A model generated the notes under the pieces. It had not been told where the DNA came from. It searched no databases and saw only the letters and a list, made by a program, of their open reading frames with translations. The position numbers and the translations under genes are program-made. From Bubalus kerabau (Eukaryota; Chordata; Mammalia; Artiodactyla; Bovidae), in NCBI RefSeq assembly GCF_029407905.1, contig NC_073633.1:29464501-29528500 (forward strand): 64,000 bases of DNA, written 5' to 3'. Positions 34,168 through 45,268 of this stretch are shown piece after piece. Positions within the stretch are counted from its first letter, which is position 1. Each line of letters begins with the position of its first letter.

Positions 34168-35262
34168 GAGTGCATGTGTGCTCATTCATGACCGACTGCA
34201 ACCTATGGACTATGGTCTGCCAGGCTTTTCTGTTCATGGGATTTTCCAGCAAGAATACTGCAGCAGGTTGCTATTTCCTACTCCAGGGCATATTGTCACC
34301 CTGCTTATTTAACTTGTTTTCAGAGTACATCATGAGAAACGCTGGGCTGGAGGAAGCACAAGCTGGAATCAAGATTCCCGGGAGAAATATCAATAACCTC
34401 AGATATGCAGATGACATCATCCTTATGACAGAAAGTGAAGAAAAACTAAAGATAGTGAAAAAGTTGGCTTAAAGCTCAACATTCAGAAAATGAAGATCAT
34501 GGCATCTGGTCCCTTCACTTCATGGCAAATAGATGGGGAAACAGTGGCTGACTTTATTTTTCGGGGCTCCAAAATCACTGCAGATGGTGATTGCAGCCAT
34601 GAAATTAAAAGACGCTTACTCCTTGGAAGGAAAGTTATGACCAACCTAGATAGCATATTCAAAAGCAGAGACATTACTTTGCCAACAAAGGTCCGTCTAG
34701 TCAAGGCTATGGTTTTTCCTGTGGTCATGTATGGATATGAAAGTTGGACTATGAAGAAAGCTGAGTGCCGAAGAATTGATGCTTTTGAACTGTGGTGTTG
34801 GAGAAGACTCTTGAGAGTCCCTTGGACTGCAAGGAGATCCAACCAGTCCATCCTAAAGGAGGTCAGTCCTGGGTGTTCATTGGAAAGACTGATGTTGAAG
34901 CTGGAACTCCAGTACTTTGGCTACCTCTTGCAAAGAGTTGACTCATTTGAAAAGACCCTGATGCTGGGAAAGATTGAGGGCAGGAGGAGAAGGGGCCGAC
35001 AGAGGATAGATAGTTGGATGGCATCACTGACTAGATGGACGTGGGTTTGGGTGAAGTCTGGGAATTGGTGATAGACAGGGAGGCCTGGCGTGCTGCAGTT
35101 CATGGGGTCACAAAGAATTGGACATGATTGAGTGACTGAACTGAACTGAACTGAACTGAACTCCAGAGGATCTTCCATAATCAAGGATCAAACCAGCATC
35201 TTTTGTGGCTCCTGCATTTCCAGGCAGGTTCTTTACCAGCTCAGCCACCAGGGGAACACTTT
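34168..35262 (-). mobile_element. Bov-tA SINE split by a BovB insertion
   Basis: 34168-34288 holds the body (GACTGCAACCTATGGACTAT to GCTATTTCCTACTCCAGGG). 35161-35262 holds the tRNA-like half (CTCCAGAGGATCTTCC to CTCAGCCACCAGGGGAACA). The two halves join into one SINE, with CTCCAG repeated at both junctions. Confidence 0.85.
34289..35160 (+). mobile_element. 5'-truncated BovB LINE inserted in a SINE
   Basis: Frames 34170-34472 and 34490-35071 carry the RT end (LSPCLFNLF, LRYADDIILMTESEEK) and the C-terminal region (CSHEIKRRLLLGRKVMTNLD, WRRLLRVPWTARRSNQS). About 40 bp are missing between them, relative to other copies, at the AAAACTAAAGATAGTGAAAA join. Ends in repeated GAACT units (35141-35160). 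Confidence 0.93.
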
Positions 35263-36330
35263 CTGATGTATATGTAGTAGTTTACCTGGCAGATTTCATG
35301 TGTTATCATAAGTGTCCATGTCTATCATGTTCTTATTACTATTAATGAGAAATTAATTCATTAAGGTGTTATTTTGAGAGATTGGGTGCCATAATATAAA
35401 CTGGAATGAGTATACCAAACAGTGTTTTCTGCAATTGTTTATTTTTTCCCATTATTGACTCTTGCTCCCACTTAGCTAGCTATTTCTATACTACAAGAAA
35501 AGACAGAGCAGTACATACAATTTTACTTGCCAGAGAAGAAAGACATCCATCTTGTGCAACAATTCCAAGCTTTCTTTTCAAGGTAGCCTCTTACTGTGCA
35601 GCCATAATCAGGCCATGTGCTGTATGTGTCATTTGAAGTCAATCACTTTCACATCTGGCAGGAAAAGAAGAAGAAAAAAAAGAAAACAGCCAGTTTTGTT
35701 GAATCCTCTTTCTCCCCATTTCTGCATAGGGAAGTTTACTGAATGGTTCAGCAGTGAGAGCTCCCATTGTGATTACGATTTTGCTGGCCAAATTGTTGGT
35801 TTTCTCTGCCCAGCAAAGCCAAATAAAAAGGACAGAGACAGAATTTGGAGGAAGTAGAAAGGTGACTTTAAGAATACTGGAGTAGGTTGCCATTCCCTTC
35901 TCCAGGGGATCTTCCTGACCCAAGGATCAAACCTGTGGATTCTTTACCATCTGAGCCACAAGGCAAGGGATCACAGTCAGGAGCCAAGGTGATAATAGGA
36001 TCTTGATTTCTTCCTCTTGCATTGTTTCAAAGAGCCATAGCCTGGCATCTGTAACCCAGCAATTGACTCTGGCAGTTAGGTGGCTCTGCAGCCTTCTTTC
36101 TGATATGTAACGACAAAGGGAAGGGTGTTGTAAGTGAAAACACTAGATAGGAGATGTATTTAGCATAGAAACAAAGGAGACAGTGTGAACTGCAGCTCCT
36201 GCAGAGTTAGGGAGCAGTAAATCAAACTTACAGATATGCAGAGTTAGGAGCAGTTAAGAAAAAACAAAACAAAACAGTAACAACTAGGAATGTTCACACC
36301 TTTCCCTATTGAGACTTCAGGGAATCTCTA
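35262..36330. other. Intergenic DNA with one SINE fragment; no gene
   Basis: Spacer between the two units. Apart from the fragment at 35868-35968 I recognise nothing; the open frames have no domain. Confidence 0.4.
35868..35968 (-). mobile_element. Bov-tA SINE fragment
   Basis: TAAGAATACTGGAGTAGG to TTACCATCTGAGCCACAAGG; body and tRNA-like half only. Confidence 0.85.
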
Positions 36331-36332
36331 TC

Positions 36333-36528
36333 AGGGCTTCCCTGGGAGCTCAATTGGTGAAGAATCCACCTGCAATGCAGGAGACCCCGGTTCACCTCTT
36401 GGGTTGGGAAGATCTGCTGGAGAAGGGATAGGCTACCCACTCCAGTATTCTGCCCTGGAGAATTCCATGGACTATAGTCCATGGGGTTGCAAAGAGTTGG
36501 ACATGACTGAGCAACTTTCACTTCAGGG
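36333..36528 (+). mobile_element. Bov-tA SINE
   Basis: GGGCTTCCCTGGGAGCTCAA head to GACATGACTGAGCAACTTTC tail. Lies just before unit B, as another SINE lies just before unit A. Confidence 0.92.
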
Positions 36529-36914
36529 CAGGAATGTTCAGGCCTGCTCACTGTTCTCTTTATCTTCTTTGGTCCCAGGAAAGGGAAAGAAAAAAACCTC
36601 ATTTCTCTTTTTTCCTTTTCACTGCAACAGGCTTCCTCGCAGTTTAACCCATGATCACTGGAGGGGAGCAGAGAGGCCAGTGTAATCATCATAATATATT
36701 TGAGCAGGACACCAGCTGGCAGAGCTTTAGCTTTCACTCTTGATTCATGCAGTGTGTTACAGCCTGATTCTCAGCGGAAAAAAATAGAAAGATTTAGATA
36801 AAGGATTCATTTTTATGTTCATAAGAAGTTAGTTTGAAAGTATTACTTGTTTGCTTCCTTTTAATACTTTAAAAATGGTTTCCCTTGGTGACTTCTATTG
36901 CATCTGATATGAAA

Positions 36915-37352
36915 TCAAGCATCATTTTTAACTATATTTCCCAGAATACAGTGTATCAGTTTTCCTTGTTTATTGGCAAGATTATTTCCACTTAAATAGA
37001 CCCTTGGATTTGCCTTCAATACCCTTTGAACTTCTGTCAAAACCACAGTGGTGGGCTTGCAGAATGTCTTATTCACCTTGATGACTTTCCACGTAGCATT
37101 GCTCCTGTGTAAGGAGCTTGTTTTATAGGAAGTCAAGTATGGCAGTGAGTGAAGGTGCTTGTTATGAGCAAAAATGTTATGGAATGGGTAATGGAAAAGG
37201 TAGTTATAAATACTACCAACAATCATGTGGTCATTTGCAGTAACAAAAACTGTAATAGTCAGAAATGGAGTATTTCCTGCCATATCAGTAAACAAGGATG
37301 TCACAGTCATCAGCACCTGCAGCCCAATGTGAGCTCCTGAGCCTAAGGGCAC
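36915..37352 (-). other. Unidentified 145-codon open frame
   Basis: Open for 145 codons with no stop. It includes the runs HNKHLHSLPYLTSYKTSS and KVIKVNKTFCKPTTVVL. I do not recognise a family, and I see no splice or promoter signal. It lies in DNA with no counterpart at the matching place in unit A. It could be a chance frame, a processed-pseudogene piece or part of an unrecognised repeat. Confidence 0.25.
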
Positions 37353-37552
37353 TCAGGAAGGAGAAGAATATCTGTGATCTAACAGCCATCAGAACTGCAG
37401 TCACTCCCTACCACGAGACTAAAGGAGCTCAGGATGTAAGAAACACAGATACTGGCCCCAAGATAGCTGAGGTGAATAGTAAAAGAATGACTTCAGTGAG
37501 CCCGGACTCTTGCATCTCCCCATGCATAGAAGTGTGCTAGACTCCTTAACTT

Positions 37553-37759
37553 GTGCTTAGTCGCTCAGTCGTGTCCAACTCTTTGCAACCCCATGGACTG
37601 TAGACTGCCAGGCTCCTCTGTCCATGGGGATTCTCTGGAAAAGAATACTGGAGTGGATTGCTATGCCCTCCTCCAAGGAATCTTCCCAACCCAGGGATCA
37701 AACCCAGGTCTCCTGCATCGCAAGCAGATTCTTGACTGTCTGAGCCACCAGGGAAGTCC
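37553..37759 (-). mobile_element. Bov-tA SINE
   Basis: TAGTCGCTCAGTCGTGTCC to GTCTGAGCCACCAGGGAAGT, complete. Confidence 0.93.
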
Positions 37760-38219
37760 ATCCTTAACTTGAGATGTCCGTTTTTCTTTAATTAACAATA
37801 ATCTTTTGATGTTCTGACTACCTGCACTTTGTTGCAAAACTTCTATACAACCTGGCTCCTCTGCTCACCTCCTTGGAGCAGTTCTTTCAGGTTTACTTGA
37901 GATGCTATCTCCCAGGCTTGAAGTCCTAAAAATTCCCACCAGATAAACGTAACTCTCCACTTCTGGTTGTGAATATTTTTTAAGTTGACAGTAGTTATGA
38001 CAATCTCTTTTTCAGTTTGATATGAATATATTTATGCATAGAGTAACCATTTTAAAATCTCTCCCCCACTTGCCTCCCTATGGAAACATGATGTGCAAAA
38101 TACAAGTTAATCTTGTATCTGATTGTATCTCAATAGTTAAGATGCAGGATCCAATGGGACAGTATGGGTGAGGTATAAAAGGAAAGAACAACACCCAAAA
38201 ATGGATAATTGAACTTGAT

Positions 38220-38348
38220 ATCCCTTGAAGAAGGCGTGGCAACCCACTCCAGTATTATTGCCTGGAGAATCCCATGGACAGAGGAGCCTGGTGGGCTACA
38301 GTACATAGGGTCATGAAGAGTCGGATGTGGCTGAAGCAACTTAGTACA
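38220..38348 (+). mobile_element. Bov-tA SINE fragment
   Basis: GGCGTGGCAACCCACTCCAG to GGCTGAAGCAACTTAGTACA; head missing. Confidence 0.85.
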
Positions 38349-38427
38349 CATGCACAAACCTGGTATACTCTTTTCAGGAGAAGATTACATTGATTATGGT
38401 AGAATGGGGAATAATTGCATCATATTA

Positions 38428-38752
38428 ACAAGGAGATCCAACCAGTCCATTCTAAAGGAGATCAGTCCTGGGTATTCTTTGGAAGGAATGATGCTAAAGC
38501 TGAAACTCCAGTACTTTGGCCACCTCATGCGAAGAGTCCACTCATTGGAAAAGACTCTGATGCTGGGAGGGATTGGGGACAGGAGGAGAAAGGGACGACA
38601 GAGGATGAGATGGCTGGATGGCATCACCAATTTGATGGATGTGAGTTTGAGTGAACTCTGGGAGTTGGTGATGGACAGGGAGGCCTGGCATGCTGCTATT
38701 CATGGGGTTACAAAGAGTTGGACATGACTGAGCGACTGAACTGAACTGAACA
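38428..38752 (+). mobile_element. BovB LINE 3'-end fragment
   Basis: Reads RRSNQSILKEISPGYSLEG then LQYFGHLMRRV, the C-terminal BovB protein tail, and ends in GAACTGAACTGAAC. Confidence 0.93.
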
Positions 38753-38754
38753 AG

Positions 38755-39720
38755 AAGCATAGTTTTGCTGTTTTCTTTATTTGAAAGTGTGTTGTTAAAA
38801 GAGGTATAGATGGATGACCAGTTGACATAGAAGGTACTGGAATAGCTTTGTAGTGTCTCTACTACCTGGAAATCTATGACTCAGAATTTGTTTCTCTGTA
38901 TTGTTCTGGGCTAGGGTTGGCCATAAAAAGGATTGTACAAGGTATAGAAAGTAGTTGTCATCAAGTAGCCACATTTTTTTTTGCCCTGCTGGTTGGTGCA
39001 GGGCTCCAGTCACCGTGCAACTCATATGTGTTGCTGCTGATCTGCTAGCTCATCTTATTGTTGACTTACAGCTCCTTAACCTCCAACCAGATCTCCTCCT
39101 CATCATCCCTCTGTCTTGGGCCAAATGTGCATGTAGTATGGTGATAAATATCCACTTCTCCTGAAGGCCACCCACTACCGTGAGATTGAAGGAAGTGAGA
39201 GACAGACAAGTTTTTAGTGTGCTTTTGTGGGTTCCAGTCATCCTCATGAGTTCTAGTATGTCCTTAAATGCCAGTTTTTCCATGCTTTTATCCATATCCA
39301 ACTTTCCTTTCCAAATGACACTCTAGTTGATTTAAAGTAAATTCAGGTTCAGCACAAGATGCAAAGATAACAGCTTTGTATAAATTCCTCCACCAACTCT
39401 AGCAATTGCCTGAGAGTTCTATTCCTTAAAATGAGTCTCTTATTCTGTATCACAGTGGTTCTACTTTTCTGATTGTACCCTAACTGACACAAAGCCTAAG
39501 AAGAAAAGATTAAGGAAATTATATTCATGACAATTTCTGAAAATTAAACCCAGATTTATGATGTGAGATTTTTTTAGGTGCCGTTGCCACATTAAATTAT
39601 TACAGGGCATGTTTTCAAATTTAGACAACTTTGCACATGTTCTGTATGATTGATATAAAATTTAAAAAATCAAGACTGAGAACATATTACTAGAAAGTTA
39701 GTCTGGACATCTGTTCCTAA
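38755..39720. other. Intergenic DNA; last part shared with unit A
   Basis: 39380-39720 matches 15265-15600. Nothing recognised in 38760-39380. Confidence 0.45.
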
Positions 39721-39849
39721 GTGACTTAAAAGGAACTTCCAGACCACAGATTAAGCAACCACACAACTACCATTTCTGGTCTGGGATCTGCAGGTGCATA
39801 TTTCAGCTGGAGTTCTGCAGCAGGGAAGCTCTCTTTTATTAAACTCTGG

Positions 39850-39888
39850 GGTTTTTGTTTAGCTATTTCCATTACTTCAAGCACTGTG
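39850..39888 (-). promoter_or_regulatory. Consensus 23-bp-spacer RSS of TRDV1 copy B
   Basis: Minus strand: heptamer CACAGTG (39888-39882), 23-bp spacer, nonamer ACAAAAACC (39858-39850). Perfect match. Confidence 0.95.
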
Positions 39889-40460
39889 AGCTCCCAGAGA
39901 GCACAGAAATACTCTGCAGAATCTTCCAGTTGTAAGTCTGAAATGGTGAGGCTGATGGATTTACTAGCTTTCTGTAAATTTACAGAGTAGCGGCCATTCC
40001 TTGCATTCTGGCCAGAAAAAACCTGACCAATAAGGTAAATCATCTCTCCACTGGGAAGCAGCTTGTACCAACAGTAATAGTAACTGTAGTAATAGCTCCC
40101 GGTTGTTGCATACCGACAGTTCAGGGTGACTGACTGTCCTAGTTGACTGGATGTGTCTGGCTGGTCTTGAATAACTTTCTGCGCCACCCCAGATCCTGTG
40201 GGGGAAAAATCAGGAAACACAGCTGAAGTAATGAACAAAATAATTTAGGAATTAGACTAATTTGGGACCCAAAGAAAACCCATGTTGAAATCATAATAAG
40301 TATGCTTTTCTCCAACCCTCCTTTCCTCCCAAGTCCCTGTGTGCACACCACATGCCTGTGTGCAGTCCTTTCACCCTGAACACATGCACTCATGTTTTGA
40401 AGCATCCCTACCAGAGAAGGTGAAGGCCAGGAACACCCAGAGCAGGCTGGAGTGCGGCAT
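39889..40460 (-). CDS. TRDV1: T-cell receptor delta variable gene, TRDV1 subgroup, copy B, apparently functional
   Basis: Leader exon 40460-40412: 16 codons (MPHSSLLWVFLAFTFS) plus one base, GTAGGG donor. V exon 40195-39889 after a CACAG acceptor starts GSGVAQKVIQDQ. First Cys in VTLNCRYA, Trp in CWYKLLPSGEM, NARNGRYSVNLQKASKS, second Cys in LEDSAEYFCALWE. No stop. CDR1 is about ten residues and tyrosine-rich (TTGSYYYSYY), against nine in copy A and seven in human TRDV1. The residue just before the Trp is an extra Cys (codon 40073-40071), unusual for framework 2. The usual Gln after WYK is Leu. Consensus RSS. Duplicate of the gene at 16.2 kb. Confidence 0.92.
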
Positions 40461-40579
40461 GAGGCATGGATTTCCCTGCACAAATGTGCTTAGTTTCTGC
40501 CTCAAGCTGAGAGTTCAGTGTGTTTGAGTGCCTGGCAGCACATATACATAGTACCCGGTACCTGTGTGACTCCCCCCAA

Positions 40580-40621
40580 TGGGAAGTGGGGTTTGTCATG
40601 TTCATAGACCACATGGTCTGT
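40580..40621 (-). promoter_or_regulatory. Conserved upstream block of TRDV1 copy B, candidate promoter element
   Basis: Same 25-base core as copy A, about 120 bp above the ATG. The ETS-like site is GGGAAGT here and the E-box CACATGG is kept. Function is inference. Confidence 0.4.
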
Positions 40622-40719
40622 GCACATATGGGAAAAAAGTCTGGCTCACCACAAACTTTGTTTTGTCTACTTGTCTTTCCTGGTAATTGAGTTAGGCAGA
40701 TCCTGAAAAGGAGTATGGG

Positions 40720-41275
40720 AAAAAAAAAATAGTATTAAAGGTATGAGCTGAAGGGAACTGAATTTTTAACAAGTTGACAAAAATTGATAACCATTCAGTA
40801 AAATAATTTTACCAGCTCATTTAAGATAGAATTTAGTATAGGCTATGAACTCTTTTTGTAACTTACTTACTGGCCATTCATTTAAACTATACTTACATTT
40901 CCTCCATTCAGAAACAATGACTTTTTTAAAACCCACAGATTTTCAGCTCTCTTGGTGAAAAGCTATCTTATCCAAAATAATTAGTTTATCTTTTTTTTCC
41001 TTAACTGGGTTTTAGGGCTCTATTTAGATTTTTTAGTAAATAAAATTACTTTAACATGAAATGAAGAAACATCAGTTCTTCTGACTTTCAGAATCTATTC
41101 ATTTGTATGTGTTTTTATGAAACTGAAACAGGAATAGAATATTGTTCTTTTGAAATCCAACATTGAATCTTATTTATTAGACTTTGAGGAGGATCAGGAT
41201 ATTCAGTCTTGTTGCCTCTACGAGGAGAATTGTACTTATTAGATCATGTGCCCTAGAATTGTACTGATGTCACTC
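40720..41275. other. Upstream flank of TRDV1 copy B, shared with unit A
   Basis: Matches 17280-17480 and 17815-18145 once the unit A SINEs are set aside. No gene. Confidence 0.5.
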
Positions 41276-41711
41276 TGAAAGCTATAAGATATTGATGAAG
41301 AAAATTGAAGATAATGCAAGTAAATATAAAAATATTTCATGTTCATGGGTTTTAAGAATAAACAATGTGAAAATGTCCTCTGAACCAGAGCAATCTATAG
41401 ATTTAATGCAACCCCTTTCAAAATAATCATGGCATTTTTCACACAGCTACTGCAAATAATCCTAAAATTTGTATAGAACCACAAAAGGCCACAAATAGTC
41501 AAAGCCATTTTGAAACAAAAAGAACAAAGTTGAAGGCATCACAGTCCCTGACATCAAAATATGCTTCAAAGCTGTTATAATCTAAAATATACATTGCTGG
41601 CCCCAAAACAGAGATTCAGTCAATGGAACAGAATAGGGAGTCCAGATTTTAACCCTTGTATACACGGTCAATCAATCTATAACAAAGGAGGCAAGAATAA
41701 GCAATTGGGGG

Positions 41712-42980
41712 ATGCCAGGGTCCAGCCCCAGCTGATCCAGGGTATTCGAAGCGGCGACGGCGTCGGCGAGGATCAGGATACAATAGCTTCAATTAGATAT
41801 TAATTAGAGATGTAAAGAGTAATAGAATGAGGATAGCTCAGTAGGAAAATTCAGTGGAGAAAAGAGGCTGAGTGGCTTGGTTTACACGGGAGACCAATAA
41901 AACTTCAAGACAAGAAGTTTGCACCACTTACGTAGGCCGCAGGCGTCCTTGCGTTCTCCCGAAGGAGAGGAGACGCTGAGGCCTCCCCGGTCGGATCTTA
42001 GAAGCCCAGGCATAATTAGCAAGCATGGCGGGTTCTGCGCTCCAGATGGAGACTCAGCCAAAATTTGAGAGAGAGAGCGACATGGGGAGACCAAGTTTTG
42101 GTGAATAAGGCCTGCACTTTATTTTCCAAAGTAGTTTTTATACCTTAAGTTGTGCATAGAGGATAATGGGGGAAGGGGTGGAGTCATGCAAGGACAGCAG
42201 TTCCTGGTCCTAATCGAAGCCAGGCTTTCAAACTTATCATATGCAAAAGTTCAGGAGAATTACATCATCTTCTGGCCAGGAGGCCTGTTAACATTTTAAG
42301 GAACTTATCTTTCTCTAAAGGTGATTATTCCAAAGTCAGGCACCAGCCTCCAAAAAAGCATTGGACAAAGCTGCATTCCTATAGGGCAAAGGTGAGGTGG
42401 GCTCAATCAAGAAAAGAATTAACTCAAGGGTCCAACGTTACAAACATTGAGGCTACTACTTACATTTCTATACACCCATTATATCAATCAATACACTGCC
42501 AAGGACACAGTAGGTAAGGAGTATGGAGACTTAGCAGCAAACATTGGCTCAATAAGTGAAAAACCCTTCACCAATACAATTTCTAAGCAATCTTTTAACT
42601 ACTCAAAAGAATCTGTGTTTAGACAGTTTAGAACACCTCCTGCCTCTCACAGTTGGGAGGCTCTGAACAATCACATGTGGCCAGAAAAACCTATTCAAGC
42701 AGGCTAGAGGACTTCCAAAGGAGTTTGTAGGTTGAAACACTGTCACACCCAGGAATTATTAACTGGAGCTGTAAGCTAACTCTTTTTTCAGAGAGAGGTA
42801 GTGGGGGACAGCCCCCTGTAAAGTCAGAGGTGTAGGTGAAAGCACAAAGCAGAAAGTAGGCAGACTCTGGTTTGGGGAGTAGATGCTCAAGAATTTCCAG
42901 GGAGACTCCTGAGGCTTGATCCCGCCTTTGTGTATGCCAAGCCTCCTTCCTCATGACCTTTGTCACGGGCGGAGTTCCTC
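41712..42980 (-). mobile_element. Solo LTR of an endogenous retrovirus, reversed
   Basis: On the minus strand it starts TGAGGAACTCCGCCCGTGAC (42980) and ends GGGGCTGGACCCTGGCA (41712), the TG...CA form of an LTR, about 1.27 kb. An AATAAA polyadenylation signal lies near 42120. It resembles a bovine ERV LTR family, but I cannot fix the subfamily. No gag, pol or env sequence is present, so the internal part was probably lost by LTR recombination. No clear target duplication. Confidence 0.65.
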
Positions 42981-42993
42981 ACGCTGGCTCCCG

Positions 42994-43105
42994 GCAGTGA
43001 TAGAATTCCAGTTGAGCTATTCCAGATCCTGAAAGATGATGCTGTGGAAAGTGCTGCACTCAATATGCAATATGCAATATGCACTCAATATGCAATATGC
43101 CGGCT
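42994..43105 (+). mobile_element. Short BovB fragment with a small AATATGC repeat
   Basis: GAATTCCAGTTGAGCTATTC, then CTGAAAGATGATGCTGTGG, matches BovB upstream of the RT core. It runs into repeated CAATATGC units (43061-43099). Flanked by GGCTCCCGGCAG and GGCTCCAGGCAG. Confidence 0.85.
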
Positions 43106-43800
43106 CCAGGCAGGGGGAAAGACTGCTTCTATAAGTGGAGTTAGACAACCAGACAGCTACATGTTAAAGAATGAAATTAGAATATTTTCTCACAGCATAT
43201 ACTAAAATAAACTCAAAATGGATTAGAGACTTAAATATAAGACCTGAACTCATAAATTATTAAAGTATAGGCAATATGCTTTATGAGATTCATCTTTGCC
43301 ATATTTTTGTCTCTATTTCCTCAGGCAAGGACAAAAAAGAAACAACACAGAAAATAGGACCTAATTAAATTAAAATATTTTGCACAGTGAAAGAAACCAT
43401 TAACACACACAAAAAAAGGCAACCTATCAAATGGGAGAAGATATTTGGAAGTGATTGGCCAATAAGGGGTTAATGTCCAGAATATATAAAATAACTTTTG
43501 CACACAATATCAAAACCACAGGCAGAGGACATGAATAGGCATTTTCCCAAAGAAACATACAGATGGCAAACAGACACATGAAAAGATGTTCAACATCTCT
43601 AACCATCAGGCAAATGCAAATCAAAACCACAAAGAGATATCACCTTACTCCTACCAGAATACTATCATGACAAAAATGAAAAATAATTGAGTATTGTCAA
43701 GGATGTGGAGAAAAGGGAAAACTTGTGTATTCTTGCTGGGAAAGTAAGCTGGTGTAGCCTCTATTCAAAAGATTCCCCAAACCAATAAAAATATAACTAG

Positions 43801-43850
<50 letters not shown>

Positions 43851-43892
43851 GTAGTAGTTTATATATAATAAATATAACTACTATATGATTTG

Positions 43893-44106
43893 GGGCTTCC
43901 CAGGTGGCTCAGAAATAAAGAATCCACCTTCAATGCAGCAGACACAATTTTGATCCTGGGTCAGGAAGATTCCCTGGAGTAGGAAATGGCAGCCCACTCC
44001 AGTATTCTTGCTGGGAAAATTTCCAGAGACAGAGGAGCCTGGCGATCTATGTTTCCATGAGGTTGCAAAGAGTCGAACATGACTGCAATGACTTAGCATG
44101 CACATG
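43893..44106 (+). mobile_element. Bov-tA SINE nested in L1
   Basis: GGGGCTTCCCAGGTGGCTCA head to CATGACTGCAATGACTTAGC tail. Confidence 0.92.
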
Positions 44107-45229
44107 CATTATAAGACTCAGCAATTCCATTCCTGGGTATCTATCAGAAGAAAACAAAAACACTAATTCAAAAATATGTATGCACCCAAATGTTCACTGC
44201 AACATTATTTCCAATAGTGAAGATATATAGAAACAACCTCAGTTTTCACTCACATGAAAGGATCTAGAAGATATATATGTGTCAGTCTGTGTGTGTGTGT
44301 GTGTGTGTACAATAGAATATTACTAGCCATAAAAAAATAAATAAAATTTTGCCAGCTGGGACAGCACGATAGACCTGGAGAATATTGCACTTAGTGAAAT
44401 GTCAGATAGAGAAAGACAAATACTGTGTGCTTTCACTTTTATATGAAATCTAAAAGCAAAATAAATTAACAAATATAACAAAACAGAAACAGACTCAGAC
44501 ATATAGGGAACAAACGATTGGTTTCTAAGGGGGAAGGGGTGGGTGTAGGGGTGAAGTAGGTGAAGGGGATTAAGAGGTAGAAACTTCCACTTACAAAATA
44601 AATAAATTAAAACTAGGTAATGTGCAGTGAAGGGAAAGAATCAACCCTGCCAAGAACTTGACTGTAGCCAGTGAAACTGATTTTAGACTTCTTGCATCCA
44701 GAACTGAAAGAGGATAAATTTGTTTCAAGTGATCAATTCATATATGAACATTGAACAAATATTTTCTGTTTGCTTTGCCCCAGTCATAGGATGAGATGTG
44801 AGTATTTGCAATTTGCAAACATGAGTAATTGTGAGTTATTTGTATTTGCAATTATGGTAAGGCAGATTTGAATATTCTTGAGACACCCAACTAAACTGGA
44901 TAACATCTTTATTGGAGTCATTTTCTCCCCTTTTAGATCCTTTCACTTTTTATCATTTTGGTGTCCAGCATATTGTGTTTAAATATTTACTTTAAATCTG
45001 TAGTCTTATCTCGATACTCTCCTAGCTACAAGTCAGAGGTTCTAGTGCAGAGGGAAATAAATATAGGAGATATTCAGAAGGGAAAAGACCAAATCCCAAA
45101 TTCGTTGGGCCAAAAAGTGTTTGTGGTTAAAACTGTACTAGTGTAGGTAAGAAATACTAAACAGGGCAAATACCTGGTAATGGCGTCACGGTGTGACTGT
45201 GGCTGGAGGAGGGGCTGAGCCCCGTGGAG

Positions 45230-45268
45230 GGTTTGAGTACAGGCTGCAGGTGCTTGGGGAGCACTATG
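45230..45268 (-). promoter_or_regulatory. Degenerate RSS of TRAV22 copy B
   Basis: Minus strand: heptamer CATAGTG (45268-45262), 23-bp spacer, nonamer ACTCAAACC (45238-45230). The third base C to T change should block RAG cleavage; copy A still has CAC. Confidence 0.85.

Larger units (their letters stand above)
41280..44620 (+). mobile_element. Old L1 LINE (ORF2 to 3' end) interrupted by an LTR, a BovB piece and a SINE
   Basis: 41280-41708 is degenerate ORF2 (CAAAATAATCATGGCATTTT, TCAATGGAACAGAATAGG). It resumes near 43118 (GACTGCTTCTATAAGTGG, then GACAGCTACATG) and runs to the 3' end at 44620. The 3' part equals 26160-27065 in unit A. An (AT)n run lies at 43808-43846 and (GT)n at 44289-44308. 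Confidence 0.8.

Noticed and set aside
41712..42980. A complete endogenous retrovirus
   Set aside because: Only one LTR-like unit and no gag, pol or env reading frame between here and the L1; best explained as a solo LTR.
43061..43099. CAATATGC repeats as a possible CRISPR-like or satellite array
   Set aside because: Only a few units of about 8 bp at a BovB edge; simple slippage explains it.
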